Notes: a model not told the origin generated them from the letters alone. Positions 47,432 to 56,390 are shown, numbered from the stretch's first letter. The stretch is DNA of 64,000 nt from GH45 sp046704385 (GCA_046704385.1 JBJKSB010000036.1:62001-126000); one strand, 5' to 3'. Program-made: numbers and translations.

Positions 47432-48295
47432 ATGAGACAACTTAAAATTACCAAGCAGGTAACCAACCGTGACACGCAATCGTTAGATAAATATCTGCAT
47501 GAGATTGGAAAGGAAGAGTTGCTTACTGCAGATGAAGAGGTTGAGCTGGCGCGACTTATCAGGAAAGGGGATAACCGATCGCTGGATAAATTGATTCGGG
47601 CCAACCTGCGATTTGTAGTGTCCGTATCAAAACAATACCAAAACCAGGGACTGAGTTTACCTGATTTAATTAATGAAGGAAATTTAGGATTAATAAAAGC
47701 AGCTCAACGATTTGACGAGACCCGTGGTTTTAAATTTATATCGTATGCCGTTTGGTGGATTCGCCAGTCAATTTTACAGGCGTTGGCTGAACAAGCCAGG
47801 ATTGTCAGGCTTCCCTTAAATAAAATTGGAAGTATCAATAAAATAAATAAAACATTATCGCGCCTTGAACAAGAATTTGAACGCGAACCTTCAGCTGAAG
47901 AAATAGCTAAAACACTTGAAATGCAGCCGGAGGATGTTAAAAAGGCCATGATGACCAGTAACCGTCACGTATCAATGGATGCTCCGTTGCAGCAAGGTGA
48001 AGAGGGTAGTATGTACGAGGTAATGCCAAATAAAGATTTGCCGTTACCCGATAAAAATTTAATTACGGATTCATTACGAAAAGAAATCGAAAGGACCCTG
48101 ACAACCTTATCGCAACGTGAAGCAGATATTTTAAGGCTGTATTTTGGATTAAACGGTACAGCCCCGCATACGCTTGAGGAAATTGGTGAAAAATTTGACC
48201 TTACTCGTGAAAGGGTTCGCCAGATAAAAGAAAAGGCCATACGAAAACTGAAACAAACCTCGAGATGCAGAAATTTAAAAACATATTTAGGATAA
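47432..48295 (+). CDS. rpoD: Primary RNA polymerase sigma factor (sigma-70, Bacteroidota type)
   Basis: 287 residues. It starts with MRQLKITKQVTNRDTQSLDK and the region 1.2 line YLHEIGKEELLTADEEVELA. Region 2 (LRFVVSVSKQYQNQGLSLPD, then FKFISYAVWWIRQSI), region 3 and region 4 with the HTH (LEEIGEKFDLTRERVRQIKE) follow. This matches the short housekeeping sigma of Bacteroidota, which lacks region 1.1 and reads TTTG/TAnnTTTG promoters, as seen elsewhere in the window. A strong terminator follows directly. The flavodoxin gene upstream may share its transcript. Confidence 0.95.
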   Translation: MRQLKITKQVTNRDTQSLDKYLHEIGKEELLTADEEVELARLIRKGDNRSLDKLIRANLRFVVSVSKQYQNQGLSLPDLINEGNLGLIKAAQRFDETRGFKFISYAVWWIRQSILQALAEQARIVRLPLNKIGSINKINKTLSRLEQEFEREPSAEEIAKTLEMQPEDVKKAMMTSNRHVSMDAPLQQGEEGSMYEVMPNKDLPLPDKNLITDSLRKEIERTLTTLSQREADILRLYFGLNGTAPHTLEEIGEKFDLTRERVRQIKEKAIRKLKQTSRCRNLKTYLG

Positions 48296-48299
48296 AAAA

Positions 48300-48323
48300 A
48301 ACCGGGCCAGGCCCGGTTTTTTT
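48300..48323 (+). terminator. Rho-independent terminator after rpoD
   Basis: AACCGGGCC pairs with GGCCCGGTT around a single A at 48309, preceded by A-rich and followed by T-rich sequence (to 48323). It is 4 bp after the stop codon; the A/T flanks make it potentially bidirectional. Confidence 0.9.
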
Positions 48324-48432
48324 ATTTTCAAATATGGCACTGCATCATATGCCTTTTATTTTAAGTGGAATTTTGTGTTTTAGAGTTTTAGTGTCGGGAA
48401 TTTAACATGTTTAAGTTATCGCGTGTATTTTC

Positions 48433-48440
48433 TATATTTG
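48433..48440 (+). promoter_or_regulatory. Candidate -7 box for rpe
   Basis: TATATTTG matches TAnnTTTG and lies 21 bp before the rpe start codon. A -33 TTTG was not clear. Confidence 0.55.
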
Positions 48441-48461
48441 CACTTAATAAAAATTTAGATT

Positions 48462-49115
48462 ATGAACAAACCTCTTGTGGCACCATCAATTTTAGCTGCC
48501 GATTTCGGCAACCTTGAACGTGATATTCAAATGATAAACAACAGTCAGGCCGACTGGATTCATGTTGATGTTATGGATGGTATGTTTGTTCCCAATATCT
48601 CGTTTGGTATGCCGGTAATTAAAGCGGTTAAAAAACTTGCTCAAAAACCGCTTGACGTGCATTTAATGATTGAGAACCCCGATCGGTATCTTGAAACTTT
48701 TAAAAATGTGGGTGCCGATATTTTAACGGTTCATTATGAAGCATGCCGACATCTGCACCGAACCTTGCAGGCTATTAAGAAACTAGGCATGAAAGCCGGA
48801 ATTACCCTGAATCCACATACTCCGGTTAATGTTTTGTATGACATTATTGGAGATGCCGATATGGTTTTAATCATGTCAGTCAATCCCGGATTTGGAGCGC
48901 AAAAGTTTATTGAACATTCATACAAAAAAATCAGCAAGCTTAAAGAACTGATTGTTAAAACAGGTTCAAATGCAATTATTGAAGTCGATGGCGGGGTTAC
49001 CCTCAATAACTTTAAAAAACTTGTACAAGCCGGTGTTGATGTTTTAGTTGCCGGTAATACGGTCTTTTCTTCCGATGATCCGGTAAAAACCATCATGGAA
49101 CTGAAAACCATTTAA
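48462..49115 (+). CDS. rpe: Ribulose-phosphate 3-epimerase
   Basis: 217 residues, full length. Signature blocks: VAPSILAADFGNLERDI, the metal-binding HVDVMDGMFVPNISFG, HLMIENPDRYL, MSVNPGFGAQKFI and the catalytic Asp strand EVDGGVTLNN. It interconverts ribulose-5-phosphate and xylulose-5-phosphate in the pentose phosphate pathway (cytosol, metal-dependent TIM barrel). Single gene between the rpoD terminator and the sulfotransfer cassette. Confidence 0.97.
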   Translation: MNKPLVAPSILAADFGNLERDIQMINNSQADWIHVDVMDGMFVPNISFGMPVIKAVKKLAQKPLDVHLMIENPDRYLETFKNVGADILTVHYEACRHLHRTLQAIKKLGMKAGITLNPHTPVNVLYDIIGDADMVLIMSVNPGFGAQKFIEHSYKKISKLKELIVKTGSNAIIEVDGGVTLNNFKKLVQAGVDVLVAGNTVFSSDDPVKTIMELKTI

Positions 49116-49286
49116 GTCATTCATAGTCTTTTTACTACCAACCGGTAACTTAAGTAACATAGAAAATCACAATATTTCAACAAATACAACAAGCAGGTGC
49201 CGGCACTATTGGTAGAATCAGCATGATTGATTTTTCCATAGTCGACATTTTATTTTAACAATTTCGGGTTTTTTGGTATTTATAAG

Positions 49287-49294
49287 TACTTTTG
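49287..49294 (+). promoter_or_regulatory. Candidate -7 box for the sulfotransfer cassette
   Basis: TACTTTTG matches TAnnTTTG, 30 bp before the ATG at 49325. Its position supports starting the ASST-like protein at that ATG instead of at the upstream in-frame TTG (49292), which overlaps the box. Confidence 0.5.
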
Positions 49295-49324
49295 CTCCGC
49301 AAAAAAAAATTGAAACTATTTAGA

Positions 49325-50596
49325 ATGACCAAAATACTAAAGGTAATTTCGACGACTGTAATAATTTTATTCATCCTGTCATTCTTCGGCTGGATGGTTT
49401 TTCATATTTCAAAAGATGATAAAAATTTTGGCTTTTTAACTGGTCCGATAAAGTTTATGTACACCTTCCCCGATCAGTTTTCACGGTCGGTTGAAGAGGT
49501 TCAGACGCTGCCAAAAACTTTTGTGAAAACACCTGCTGATTTTGAGCCGATAAACAAACTTGACACCAATATAATTGCGCTTTCTACCTATTCCGATACC
49601 AGCGATTCCCGCTCCATCGTATTATGGAACCTGAAAAATGATTCTGTTTTATACAAATGGACTATTAAAAATCCATACCAGGAGCACGACAGGATATTAA
49701 ACCCGATACTCTTACCTCATAAAAACCTGGTTTTGTCGTTTGACGGAAAAGCCCTGATGCGTATTGATTCTCTTTCGAAAATTATCTGGAAACGCGATAC
49801 TATCTGGGCTCACCATGCATTTAATATGGACAATCATGGGAATCTCTGGCTATGTACATTCCCACCTGTTTTTTATGCCACCGGGCTATATAAACTGAAT
49901 GGCCGAAGTGTTTTTTATAAAGACAACTCTATCACCAAAGTGGATGCCGAAACCGGCAAAATATTATTTCAGAAATCGGTAACACAAATTTTGAGGGAAA
50001 ATAACCTGTCGCACTATCTTATAAAAGCCATGGCGATAAGGGATCCTATACATATTAATGATGTGGAACCGGCTTTAAAAACCACTCCTTTTTACAAAGA
50101 AGGTGATGTATTTATAAGCGCCAGACAACCATCATTTATTTTGCACTACCGGCCTTCGACCAACAAGGTGTTACAGGTGATAGAAGGTCCTTTTGTAAGT
50201 CAGCACGATGTAGATATTTTGAACGATCATACGCTGGTATGTTTTAACAACAACTATTATGATGTTTCAAGCTCCGACAGCGATCTGCCTCCGCACGATT
50301 CTCTAAGACTTTCCGTTGCCGGGGATTTTTATTCCGATATAGTTTCATACGATTTAGCCAACCATACTTTTTCGTTTATAGGTGATTCCATTTTTCGGGC
50401 CAATAAAATTTTTAGTTTTACCGAAAGTCTGGTCGATTTTCTAGACCCCGACACTTATTTTGTGGAAGAACAAAATACAAGCATACTTTGGATCATAAAA
50501 AATAATCAGGTTATTTATAAAAATGTGTTTAAGTCGCAACATGAAGGTTATCATCATTTGTCGAACTGGACCAGAATAATTAAAAATTATGAGTAG
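49325..50596 (+). CDS. Membrane-anchored beta-propeller, arylsulfotransferase (ASST)-like
   Basis: 423 residues from the ATG at 49325. One N-terminal membrane anchor (~5-25, VISTTVIILFILSFFGWMVF), then an extracytoplasmic beta-propeller: SIVLWNLKNDSVLYKWTI, LNPILLPHKNLVLSFDGKAL, IIWKRDTIWAHHAFNMDNHG and EGPFVSQHDVDILNDHTLVC. The WAHHAFNMD and SQHDV blocks recall the His-bearing loops of arylsulfate sulfotransferases. Known ASSTs move sulfate between phenolic donors and acceptors in the periplasm. Family membership is my reading by eye. It overlaps the 48-aa gene by 8 bp, the first of three overlapping genes. Confidence 0.65.
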   Translation: MTKILKVISTTVIILFILSFFGWMVFHISKDDKNFGFLTGPIKFMYTFPDQFSRSVEEVQTLPKTFVKTPADFEPINKLDTNIIALSTYSDTSDSRSIVLWNLKNDSVLYKWTIKNPYQEHDRILNPILLPHKNLVLSFDGKALMRIDSLSKIIWKRDTIWAHHAFNMDNHGNLWLCTFPPVFYATGLYKLNGRSVFYKDNSITKVDAETGKILFQKSVTQILRENNLSHYLIKAMAIRDPIHINDVEPALKTTPFYKEGDVFISARQPSFILHYRPSTNKVLQVIEGPFVSQHDVDILNDHTLVCFNNNYYDVSSSDSDLPPHDSLRLSVAGDFYSDIVSYDLANHTFSFIGDSIFRANKIFSFTESLVDFLDPDTYFVEEQNTSILWIIKNNQVIYKNVFKSQHEGYHHLSNWTRIIKNYE

Positions 50597-50735
50597 TTTT
50601 TTATACATAGGACCCGGTCTGGGAATCGGGACAATCATTCTGATATTTATAATCGCCGGTATAGTGATTTTTTCATTCGGTTATATTTTTTGGCTGAAAA
50701 TCAAAAGATTCTTTAAAAAAAAGAACAATAAATGA
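50589..50735 (+). CDS. 48-aa single-span membrane peptide in the sulfotransfer cassette
   Basis: 48 residues: MSSFLYIGPGLGIGT, then one hydrophobic helix (~15-36) and a strongly basic tail KRFFKKKNNK. The start overlaps the 3' end of the ASST-like gene by 8 bp (ATGAGTAG), and the stop overlaps the sulfotransferase start as ATGA, so translation of all three is probably coupled. This placement makes it a real gene despite its size. The YIGPG-x-G-x-GTI opening recalls small membrane proteins I associate with surface-polysaccharide clusters. Proposed role: a subunit or localisation factor of the sulfotransferase (inference). Confidence 0.75.
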   Translation: MSSFLYIGPGLGIGTIILIFIIAGIVIFSFGYIFWLKIKRFFKKKNNK

Positions 50736-52108
50736 TATACTATTCGGTTCTTGTTATCAGTTTTTTTATCATTGGCCTGATTATCCGGCTTAACAGGTTT
50801 GTTTTTCATGCCCTGGCTGAAAACAGCCTTGCCCTGGTAAATGAGCTGATTGCCAATATCGATGAAGATTTAAAGATAGAACGGGTTCAGAAATACACGA
50901 ATAAGCTGGCTGTTTCGCTGATAAAAATGTTGCTCTATATTCTTTTTGCTTTTGCAGTTGGCAGCATCCCCATCGTATTGTTTTGTTTAATCACAGGTAC
51001 ACCTTACCAAAATATTGTTTTTTCATCTTTTTATTCCATACTGTTTATTTCCATTGGAGCCACTATACCCTTTTTAATTCCCTTTCCGGGACAAAAAAAA
51101 AGCAGCTATTCCGAACTCTCACAGCTGTTACATCGCATGGCACTGGACAATTATAACATTTCAAACAAGTTATTCAAAAGGGAAACTAAAAAGATAAAAC
51201 GTAAGAATCTTGAAAAACGCAACGATTTTGTGATTGTTTCCGGATTGGCGCGGGCCGGTACAACCAGCTTAATGAACGACCTGGCAAAGATTGATCATTT
51301 TGTTTCATTAAGTTATGCCAATATGCCATTTCTGATGTGCCCGAACATATGGGCAAAATTTTATAAGCCCAAAAACACTGAGGTGAAAGAACGGAGCCAC
51401 AAAGATGGAATAATGATCGGTTTAAACTCGAATGAAGCCCTTGAGGAATATTTTTTTAAAGTAAAAGCCGATGATTCCTATATTTCAGAAAACAAATTAT
51501 CGGAATACAAAATCTCAGCTGAAGATTATTCGGATTACCTCGACTATCAGAGTATTATCAAACTAAATAACGATAAAATCTACCTGGCTAAAAACAACAA
51601 TTTTATGCTAAGGTATGAATCTGTACGGGAATTAAATGATGATTTTTTAATGGTTATTCTGTACCGCGATCCCCTAACCCATGCGGCTTCGTTAATGGAA
51701 AAACACCGTTCGTACAAACAACTTCAGCAGGATGATCCGTTTGTACTCGAATATATGAACTGGTTGGGACATCACGAATTTGGACTGAACCAAAAACCTT
51801 TTATTTTCAGTACCTCAACCTATACCTTCGACGATGAAAAAGACACCCTCGATTTCTGGTTAAAAACCTGGATTAATTATTACAGCTATGCCTTAACCAT
51901 CAATCATCCAAAAACCCTATTTATAAATTACGACGCTTACTGTAAAAATCCGGGTGAAACGGTTTCAACCATACTTGAAAAAGTTGGAATACAGGCTGAC
52001 CTGCCGGATTACAAACCTTTCCATAATACAAGAAACTCAGGTGATTCAACAACAGGTGAACTTGTAGAAAAAGCCCTGGCTGTTTATAAACAACTTGCCG
52101 AGAAATAA
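50732..52108 (+). CDS. Membrane-anchored PAPS-dependent sulfotransferase-family protein
   Basis: 458 residues. N-terminal helices at ~1-20, 62-88 and 95-117 anchor the protein. The cytosolic part begins near 160 with the 5'-phosphosulfate loop IVSGLARAGTTSLM (171-179 core; compare VSG-PRSGTT in sulfotransferases). A 3'-phosphate-binding segment follows near 300 (VILYRDPLTHAASLMEKHRS) and the C-terminal helices are typical (LEKVGIQADLPDYKPFHNT). Expected reaction: transfer of sulfate from PAPS to a glycan or lipid. It starts inside the stop codon of the 48-aa gene, and its own stop abuts that of the convergent GH92 gene with no spacer. Confidence 0.82.
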   Translation: MIYYSVLVISFFIIGLIIRLNRFVFHALAENSLALVNELIANIDEDLKIERVQKYTNKLAVSLIKMLLYILFAFAVGSIPIVLFCLITGTPYQNIVFSSFYSILFISIGATIPFLIPFPGQKKSSYSELSQLLHRMALDNYNISNKLFKRETKKIKRKNLEKRNDFVIVSGLARAGTTSLMNDLAKIDHFVSLSYANMPFLMCPNIWAKFYKPKNTEVKERSHKDGIMIGLNSNEALEEYFFKVKADDSYISENKLSEYKISAEDYSDYLDYQSIIKLNNDKIYLAKNNNFMLRYESVRELNDDFLMVILYRDPLTHAASLMEKHRSYKQLQQDDPFVLEYMNWLGHHEFGLNQKPFIFSTSTYTFDDEKDTLDFWLKTWINYYSYALTINHPKTLFINYDAYCKNPGETVSTILEKVGIQADLPDYKPFHNTRNSGDSTTGELVEKALAVYKQLAEK

Positions 52109-54439
52109 TCAATTAATATTCAACGGTTTGTCAGTCATTTCAAAAACAATCTCTCCACCATTGACAATAGATTTATAAGGCAGAAAATTACTGTGAAGAA
52201 TTTCTCCGTTTACACTTACTTCCTTCACATACACATTTTCTTCGCTTTGGTTGTTAACCGTAATTTTAAGCGTTTTTCCATTTTCAAAATGCAAAATTGC
52301 CTCCTTAACCAACGGGCTGCCCAACGCATAGGAATCTGATCCGGGTACAACCGGGTAAAATCCCAGGCTGCTGAATATATACCAGGCACTCATTTGCCCG
52401 GCATCGTCGTTGCCGCACAGACCATCCACTTTGGGTAAATACATGGTTTTTAAGATGTGCCTGACCCAGTATTGGGTTTTGTATGCATCATTCGTCCAGT
52501 CGAATAAATAAGGGATATGGTGGCTGGGTTCATTCCCATGCACATAATTTCCAATAATCCCGTCGCGGGTAATGTCTTCGTTTTTCTCGATGTATTTATC
52601 TGCCAGTTCCATGGTAAATATCGAATCCAGGTGACTACTGAACCGGTCCTTGCCACCCATCATGGCAATCATATCATTGATATTCTGAGGCACATAAAGC
52701 CCGTAATTCCAGGCATTCCCTTCAATAAAGCCCTGACCTTCGGTATCAAGCGGATCAAAATTTTCCCGGAACGAACCATCTGAAAGCCGGGGACGCATAA
52801 AACCAAAGGTTGAGTCGTAAACATTTTTATAGTAGGTTGACCGATTCATAAATTCCTTCTCAATGCTGTCATTTCCAACCTTTTTTGCTATTTGGGCAAT
52901 ACACCAGTCATCGTAGGCATACTCAAGCGTTTTTGTTACTGAAGAACTGCTTTTATCTTCAGGAACGTAATGGTAATGCAGATAATCACCTATCCCTTCG
53001 AAATACCCCACATTGGCTGTGCTTACAGCGGCCTGAAGGGCATGATTGTAATCAAAATTGCCCACACCTTTAACCATTGCATCGGCAATTACCGAAGTGG
53101 CATGGTAACCTGTCATACACCAGTTTTCGTTGGCATAATGACTCCAAACCGGTAGCATATGATGAACACTTTGGTCGTAATGCGCCAGCATCGATTTTAT
53201 CATATCATTGTTGCGTGAAGGACGGATTAAGTTAAACAGGGGATGCAATGCCCGGAAAGTATCCCAAAGTGAAAATACGGTGTAATTGGTAAATCCGTCG
53301 GAGGTATGAATATTCTGATCCAAACCACGATATTGGCCATCAACATCTTCGTAAATAATGGGCGACAAACAGGCATGGTACATAGCGGTATAAAAATTAA
53401 TTTTATCGCCGTCTGTCAGTGTCTCAACCTGAATTTTTGATAATTCATTATTCCACTTTTGTTTGGCTTCATTGTGTATTTTATCAAAATCCCAGCCTGG
53501 AATTTCAACCTCAAGGTTTTTTAACGCTCCAGCCGTACTTACCGACGATAAAGCCATTTTTATTTTTATCTTTTCGCCTTGTTCTGTGTTAAAGTTAAAG
53601 TAAGCCCGGATATCTTTACCTGCCATTTCAGGGAAATTCTCAAACTCATGAAAATGGCGATAAAACCCATTATAAGTTTCTTTATTATATTTTTTATAGC
53701 CATAGCTTTTAAAAGGCTTTGAAAAACTCATAGCAAAATATTCGTAACGGGTGCGGGCCCAACCTTTGGTTTGCCTGAAACCAGTAACCAGCGAATCGTT
53801 TTCAACCCGGATAAAAGTCCATACATTTTTGTTATCATGATGGTAAACGTTGTAAATCATGTCGAGAATAATATGGGCATCATCAGATGCCGGAAAAGTA
53901 TATTGATGAAACCCGACCCTTTCGCTGGCTGTCATTTCAGCCTTTATATTATAAGTGGCCAAATCAACTGAATAATAACCAGGCGAGGCCGTTTCATGGT
54001 CATGTGAAAACACGGAATAAAAACCCTTACCTCCTTTTTCGGATACTAGTGGTTGCAATTCCAACGTACCGGTTGTGGGCATTACCAAAAAATCGCCCAG
54101 GTCGGAATGACCGGTACCACTGAAATTATTGTGGGCAAAACCGATAATAGTGGTATCAGCGTACTGGTAACCTGCACAATACTCGTACGTTTTCTTATTG
54201 TAGGTACCATCCGCATTATACATAGGTACAAAATTGGTTTGAGGGCTGAGTTGTACCATCCCGAAAGGAACGGTTGCCCCCGGGAAAACATGCCCCATGC
54301 GGCTGGTCCCGATCTGGGGATTTACAAACTGTGTCAGATCGACACTGTCAGTAATTTTTCCCTCACTAAAATTTGTATGGTTTTTACATGAAAATAATAA
54401 CAGGAGAAGAGTACCGAGCAAAAAGGTAAATTTTTTCAT
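52109..54439 (-). CDS. GH92 family alpha-mannosidase lipoprotein
   Basis: 776 residues with lipobox Cys18 (LLLLLFSCKN). The N-terminal beta-sandwich (~30-290) opens FVNPQIGTSRMGHVFPGATV, the GH92 start motif. The (alpha/alpha)6 domain carries FSLWDTFRALHPLFNLI, GYHATSVIADAMVKGVGNFD and the calcium/catalytic signature GNDDAGQMSAWYIFSSLGFY near the C-terminus. GH92 enzymes are calcium-dependent exo-alpha-mannosidases (often alpha-1,2), here anchored at the envelope. A single gene, not within a SusCD locus. The end meets the sulfotransferase gene exactly, stop against stop. Confidence 0.95.
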   Translation of the reverse strand: MKKFTFLLGTLLLLLFSCKNHTNFSEGKITDSVDLTQFVNPQIGTSRMGHVFPGATVPFGMVQLSPQTNFVPMYNADGTYNKKTYEYCAGYQYADTTIIGFAHNNFSGTGHSDLGDFLVMPTTGTLELQPLVSEKGGKGFYSVFSHDHETASPGYYSVDLATYNIKAEMTASERVGFHQYTFPASDDAHIILDMIYNVYHHDNKNVWTFIRVENDSLVTGFRQTKGWARTRYEYFAMSFSKPFKSYGYKKYNKETYNGFYRHFHEFENFPEMAGKDIRAYFNFNTEQGEKIKIKMALSSVSTAGALKNLEVEIPGWDFDKIHNEAKQKWNNELSKIQVETLTDGDKINFYTAMYHACLSPIIYEDVDGQYRGLDQNIHTSDGFTNYTVFSLWDTFRALHPLFNLIRPSRNNDMIKSMLAHYDQSVHHMLPVWSHYANENWCMTGYHATSVIADAMVKGVGNFDYNHALQAAVSTANVGYFEGIGDYLHYHYVPEDKSSSSVTKTLEYAYDDWCIAQIAKKVGNDSIEKEFMNRSTYYKNVYDSTFGFMRPRLSDGSFRENFDPLDTEGQGFIEGNAWNYGLYVPQNINDMIAMMGGKDRFSSHLDSIFTMELADKYIEKNEDITRDGIIGNYVHGNEPSHHIPYLFDWTNDAYKTQYWVRHILKTMYLPKVDGLCGNDDAGQMSAWYIFSSLGFYPVVPGSDSYALGSPLVKEAILHFENGKTLKITVNNQSEENVYVKEVSVNGEILHSNFLPYKSIVNGGEIVFEMTDKPLNIN

Positions 54440-54813
54440 TATGGGATGACTATTAATTTTAAAATTATATGACCAATAAACTGATCATAAAAATAGTTAT
54501 TTCAAAATTAAAATTCAGTCTTAAGGTTCTTGCCTGGTAATGTTAATTGGCATTATTGACTTATATAAATTGTTCTATTATTTAGATATTCCTCTGATCC
54601 AACCGAACATTCAAAATCAATAATGAAATTGTCAATACTATGCATAATGGACAAAACAGAAGAAAACCTGCTCAAACATCGCACCTATGACACCGATGCT
54701 TTTGACACTCGATTGGTTGGGATGAATAAATTCCCTTAAAAATCACAAGGGTATAGAGGCAGTAAAGCTTGGATGAATTAAATTGATATACCTAATAATT
54801 GTTAATTAATCTT
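54440..54813. other. Intergenic stretch (374 bp) with GH92 promoter and one 38-codon frame
   Basis: On the plus strand ATG at 54623 opens a 38-codon frame (to 54739) whose middle, LKHRTYDTDAFDTRLVGM, looks protein-like but was not recognised; it may be a gene relic. The rest is AT-rich. This gap marks the border between the envelope genes and the accessory block on the right. Confidence 0.4.
54503..54510 (-). promoter_or_regulatory. Candidate -7 box for the GH92 gene
   Basis: On the minus strand TAATTTTG matches TAnnTTTG, 64 bp before the GH92 start codon. Confidence 0.4.
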
Positions 54814-55764
54814 TTACTGCCCAATTATCATTTGATGAGGTATATTAAATTGAGGGCCATGGTTCATTGGAATTGACTCCATGAAAGCTGTACCACTATG
54901 ATTTTCAATGATTTTTACAGCTCCTGTTCTTGAAAATGTGTGCATAAACGCATGATGTACAGTTAAAACCAAATCCTGAAATTTTCCATCGGATTCAAGA
55001 TCAACTATTTTTAGTCCAATTTCTTTGCACCTAACATTACTAATATGCCTGGCATGCATTTTAGTTTTTTTATGGCTTGAGAATTCATTAATAATATTCT
55101 CCACCTTTTCACCATCTTCACAGCACATATTTAACTCAAGCCATTTCTTAACTAATGATTGTGACATATCAATAGCCTGTTTACAACTGTTTAAGAATGT
55201 TGGATGATATTTTGAAATTATAAATTGCCATAACGCAGCAGATTTTGGGTTTGCCAAAATTTCCCTTTTAGCTCTATTAAACTCTGATAAAACTGCTTCA
55301 GCTGGTAACCCCCCAATTTGGGGATCAATTGGGCCAAGACTTGAATGCTTCCCCATAACTATTTCAGAAGTTGAAAGTGCAACCATTGTACCCGCTGACA
55401 TTGATAATTGAGGAATAATAGCACGTATATTCTTACCAAATATTGATTGAAGGTAATGTACCAGAGCCTCAGTTGCAGCAATATCTCCACCAGGTGTGTG
55501 TAAAATTAAATCAAGCCCTTTAGTCTTATCAAGCTTATTAATACTGAGCATGAATCCAGAGACATCTTTATCATTTACAGATGCATCAATATTCCTTGGC
55601 TTTTGTAACCAGCCAGAATAATATGCAATGACATTTCGGTCTGTATAATCAAATAACTCTTTTAGATACTTTCTTCTAATAGTATCTATAGCTTGTGCAT
55701 AATTGTTTTGATTACCTTTGGCTTCCTCTACAATCTCTTGAAGTACTTCTTTCCAATTCGGCAT
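54814..55764 (-). CDS. SDH-type Clp-fold serine protease
   Basis: 316 residues, no signal peptide or membrane helix, so cytosolic. The Clp/crotonase fold is marked by LDLILHTPGGDIAATEALVH (TPGG at 90-93) and the nucleophile Ser123 in PQLSMSAGTMVALS. The MGKHSSLGPIDPQIGG loop supplies His140 and Asp147, consistent with the Ser-Asp-His family PF01972 ('SDH' proteases, related to SppA/NfeD-type proteases). The C-terminal ~130 residues are helical with CKEIGLKIVDLESDGKFQDL. Preceded by a 62-aa gene on the same strand with a 5-bp gap. Proteolytic substrates unknown; relatives appear in accessory regions. Confidence 0.88.
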   Translation of the reverse strand: MPNWKEVLQEIVEEAKGNQNNYAQAIDTIRRKYLKELFDYTDRNVIAYYSGWLQKPRNIDASVNDKDVSGFMLSINKLDKTKGLDLILHTPGGDIAATEALVHYLQSIFGKNIRAIIPQLSMSAGTMVALSTSEIVMGKHSSLGPIDPQIGGLPAEAVLSEFNRAKREILANPKSAALWQFIISKYHPTFLNSCKQAIDMSQSLVKKWLELNMCCEDGEKVENIINEFSSHKKTKMHARHISNVRCKEIGLKIVDLESDGKFQDLVLTVHHAFMHTFSRTGAVKIIENHSGTAFMESIPMNHGPQFNIPHQMIIGQ

Positions 55765-55769
55765 GGTGT

Positions 55770-55958
55770 TTAAAAAATAACAGAATCATTGGAATTAATG
55801 GAAGTTGGATAGTCTTCGTATAAAGAAAAAACTTCTATCATATCCCCATCAGTTTCCCATTGCCGTTGATTTTCCATTATTTTAACATCCTTAAACAACT
55901 CATTATATTCATCCACAAAGTTTTTTTCAACTTGTTTTTTTGGTTGTTTTTTTTCCAT
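55770..55958 (-). CDS. 62-aa partner protein upstream of the Clp-fold protease
   Basis: 62 residues from the ATG at 55958; a GTG two codons earlier is possible. A Lys-rich head (MEKKQPKKQVEKNFVDEYNE) is followed by an acidic tail (ETDGDMIEVFSLYEDYPTSI...DSVIF). No recognised family, no membrane helix. The 5-bp spacing to the protease gene suggests a functional pair, for instance a protease adaptor, inhibitor or substrate (inference). A candidate antitoxin-like small partner cannot be excluded. Confidence 0.7.
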   Translation of the reverse strand: MEKKQPKKQVEKNFVDEYNELFKDVKIMENQRQWETDGDMIEVFSLYEDYPTSINSNDSVIF

Positions 55959-56107
55959 AATCACTTAAATTGTACTATTTATTGGTTCAGTTAATAATTT
56001 ACAATATTACGCACTATTATCCAAATTGTTGTGTGTTTTTTTTAAATAAAAGAAAAGTATAACTATTTGGAATGAGTAAAAACAAAATACTACCTCATCA
56101 CATATGG

Positions 56108-56326
56108 CTAATCAAACTTCCTATAACTTCCCTTTCGAACAACCTCCATCTCATGATCATCCCTGTTCTAATTGATACTTTGTATTAAATGTTCAAAATT
56201 TCCTCTAATTAGCAACATGGGCCTTTGCCTTATCCAGGCAATTTCAACCTGTGATAACTTTTCTGTTTTTTTAAGGGGTTCCTGAACCTGGATGCAAAGT
56301 TCTTTTTTTAAATCAAGAGGCTCCAT
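56108..56326 (-). pseudogene. Small gene interrupted by an in-frame amber stop
   Basis: From ATG at 56324-56326 the minus strand reads MEPLDLKKELCIQVQEPLKK, a further hydrophilic/hydrophobic stretch (EIAWIRQRPMLLI) and a TAG at 56168-56170. The same frame then continues with plausible protein sequence, NRDDHEMEVVRKGSYRKFD, to a second TAG at 56108-56110. Total 73 codons including both stops. A single C-to-T change (CAG to TAG) would explain the interruption. Alternatives: a genuine 52-aa protein, or stop-codon read-through. Family not recognised. Same strand as the protease pair and the SEFIR gene. Confidence 0.5.
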
Positions 56327-56362
56327 AAATTCGATTTTATATTAATGAAAGTATAAAGTTTA

Positions 56363-56384
56363 AAGGAACCCCGAAGGGTTCCTT
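56363..56384 (-). terminator. Hairpin, probable terminator of the SEFIR transcript
   Basis: A perfect 9-bp stem, AAGGAACCC (56363-56371) with GGGTTCCTT (56376-56384), loop CGAA. In the minus direction it is followed by TTTAAACTTT, which suits termination of leftward transcription from the SEFIR gene. Confidence 0.6.
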
Positions 56385-56390
56385 ACAGTC

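Noticed and set aside
54053..54391. 112-codon plus-strand frame inside the GH92 gene
   Set aside because: Lies entirely within a well-supported gene on the other strand and has improbable composition.
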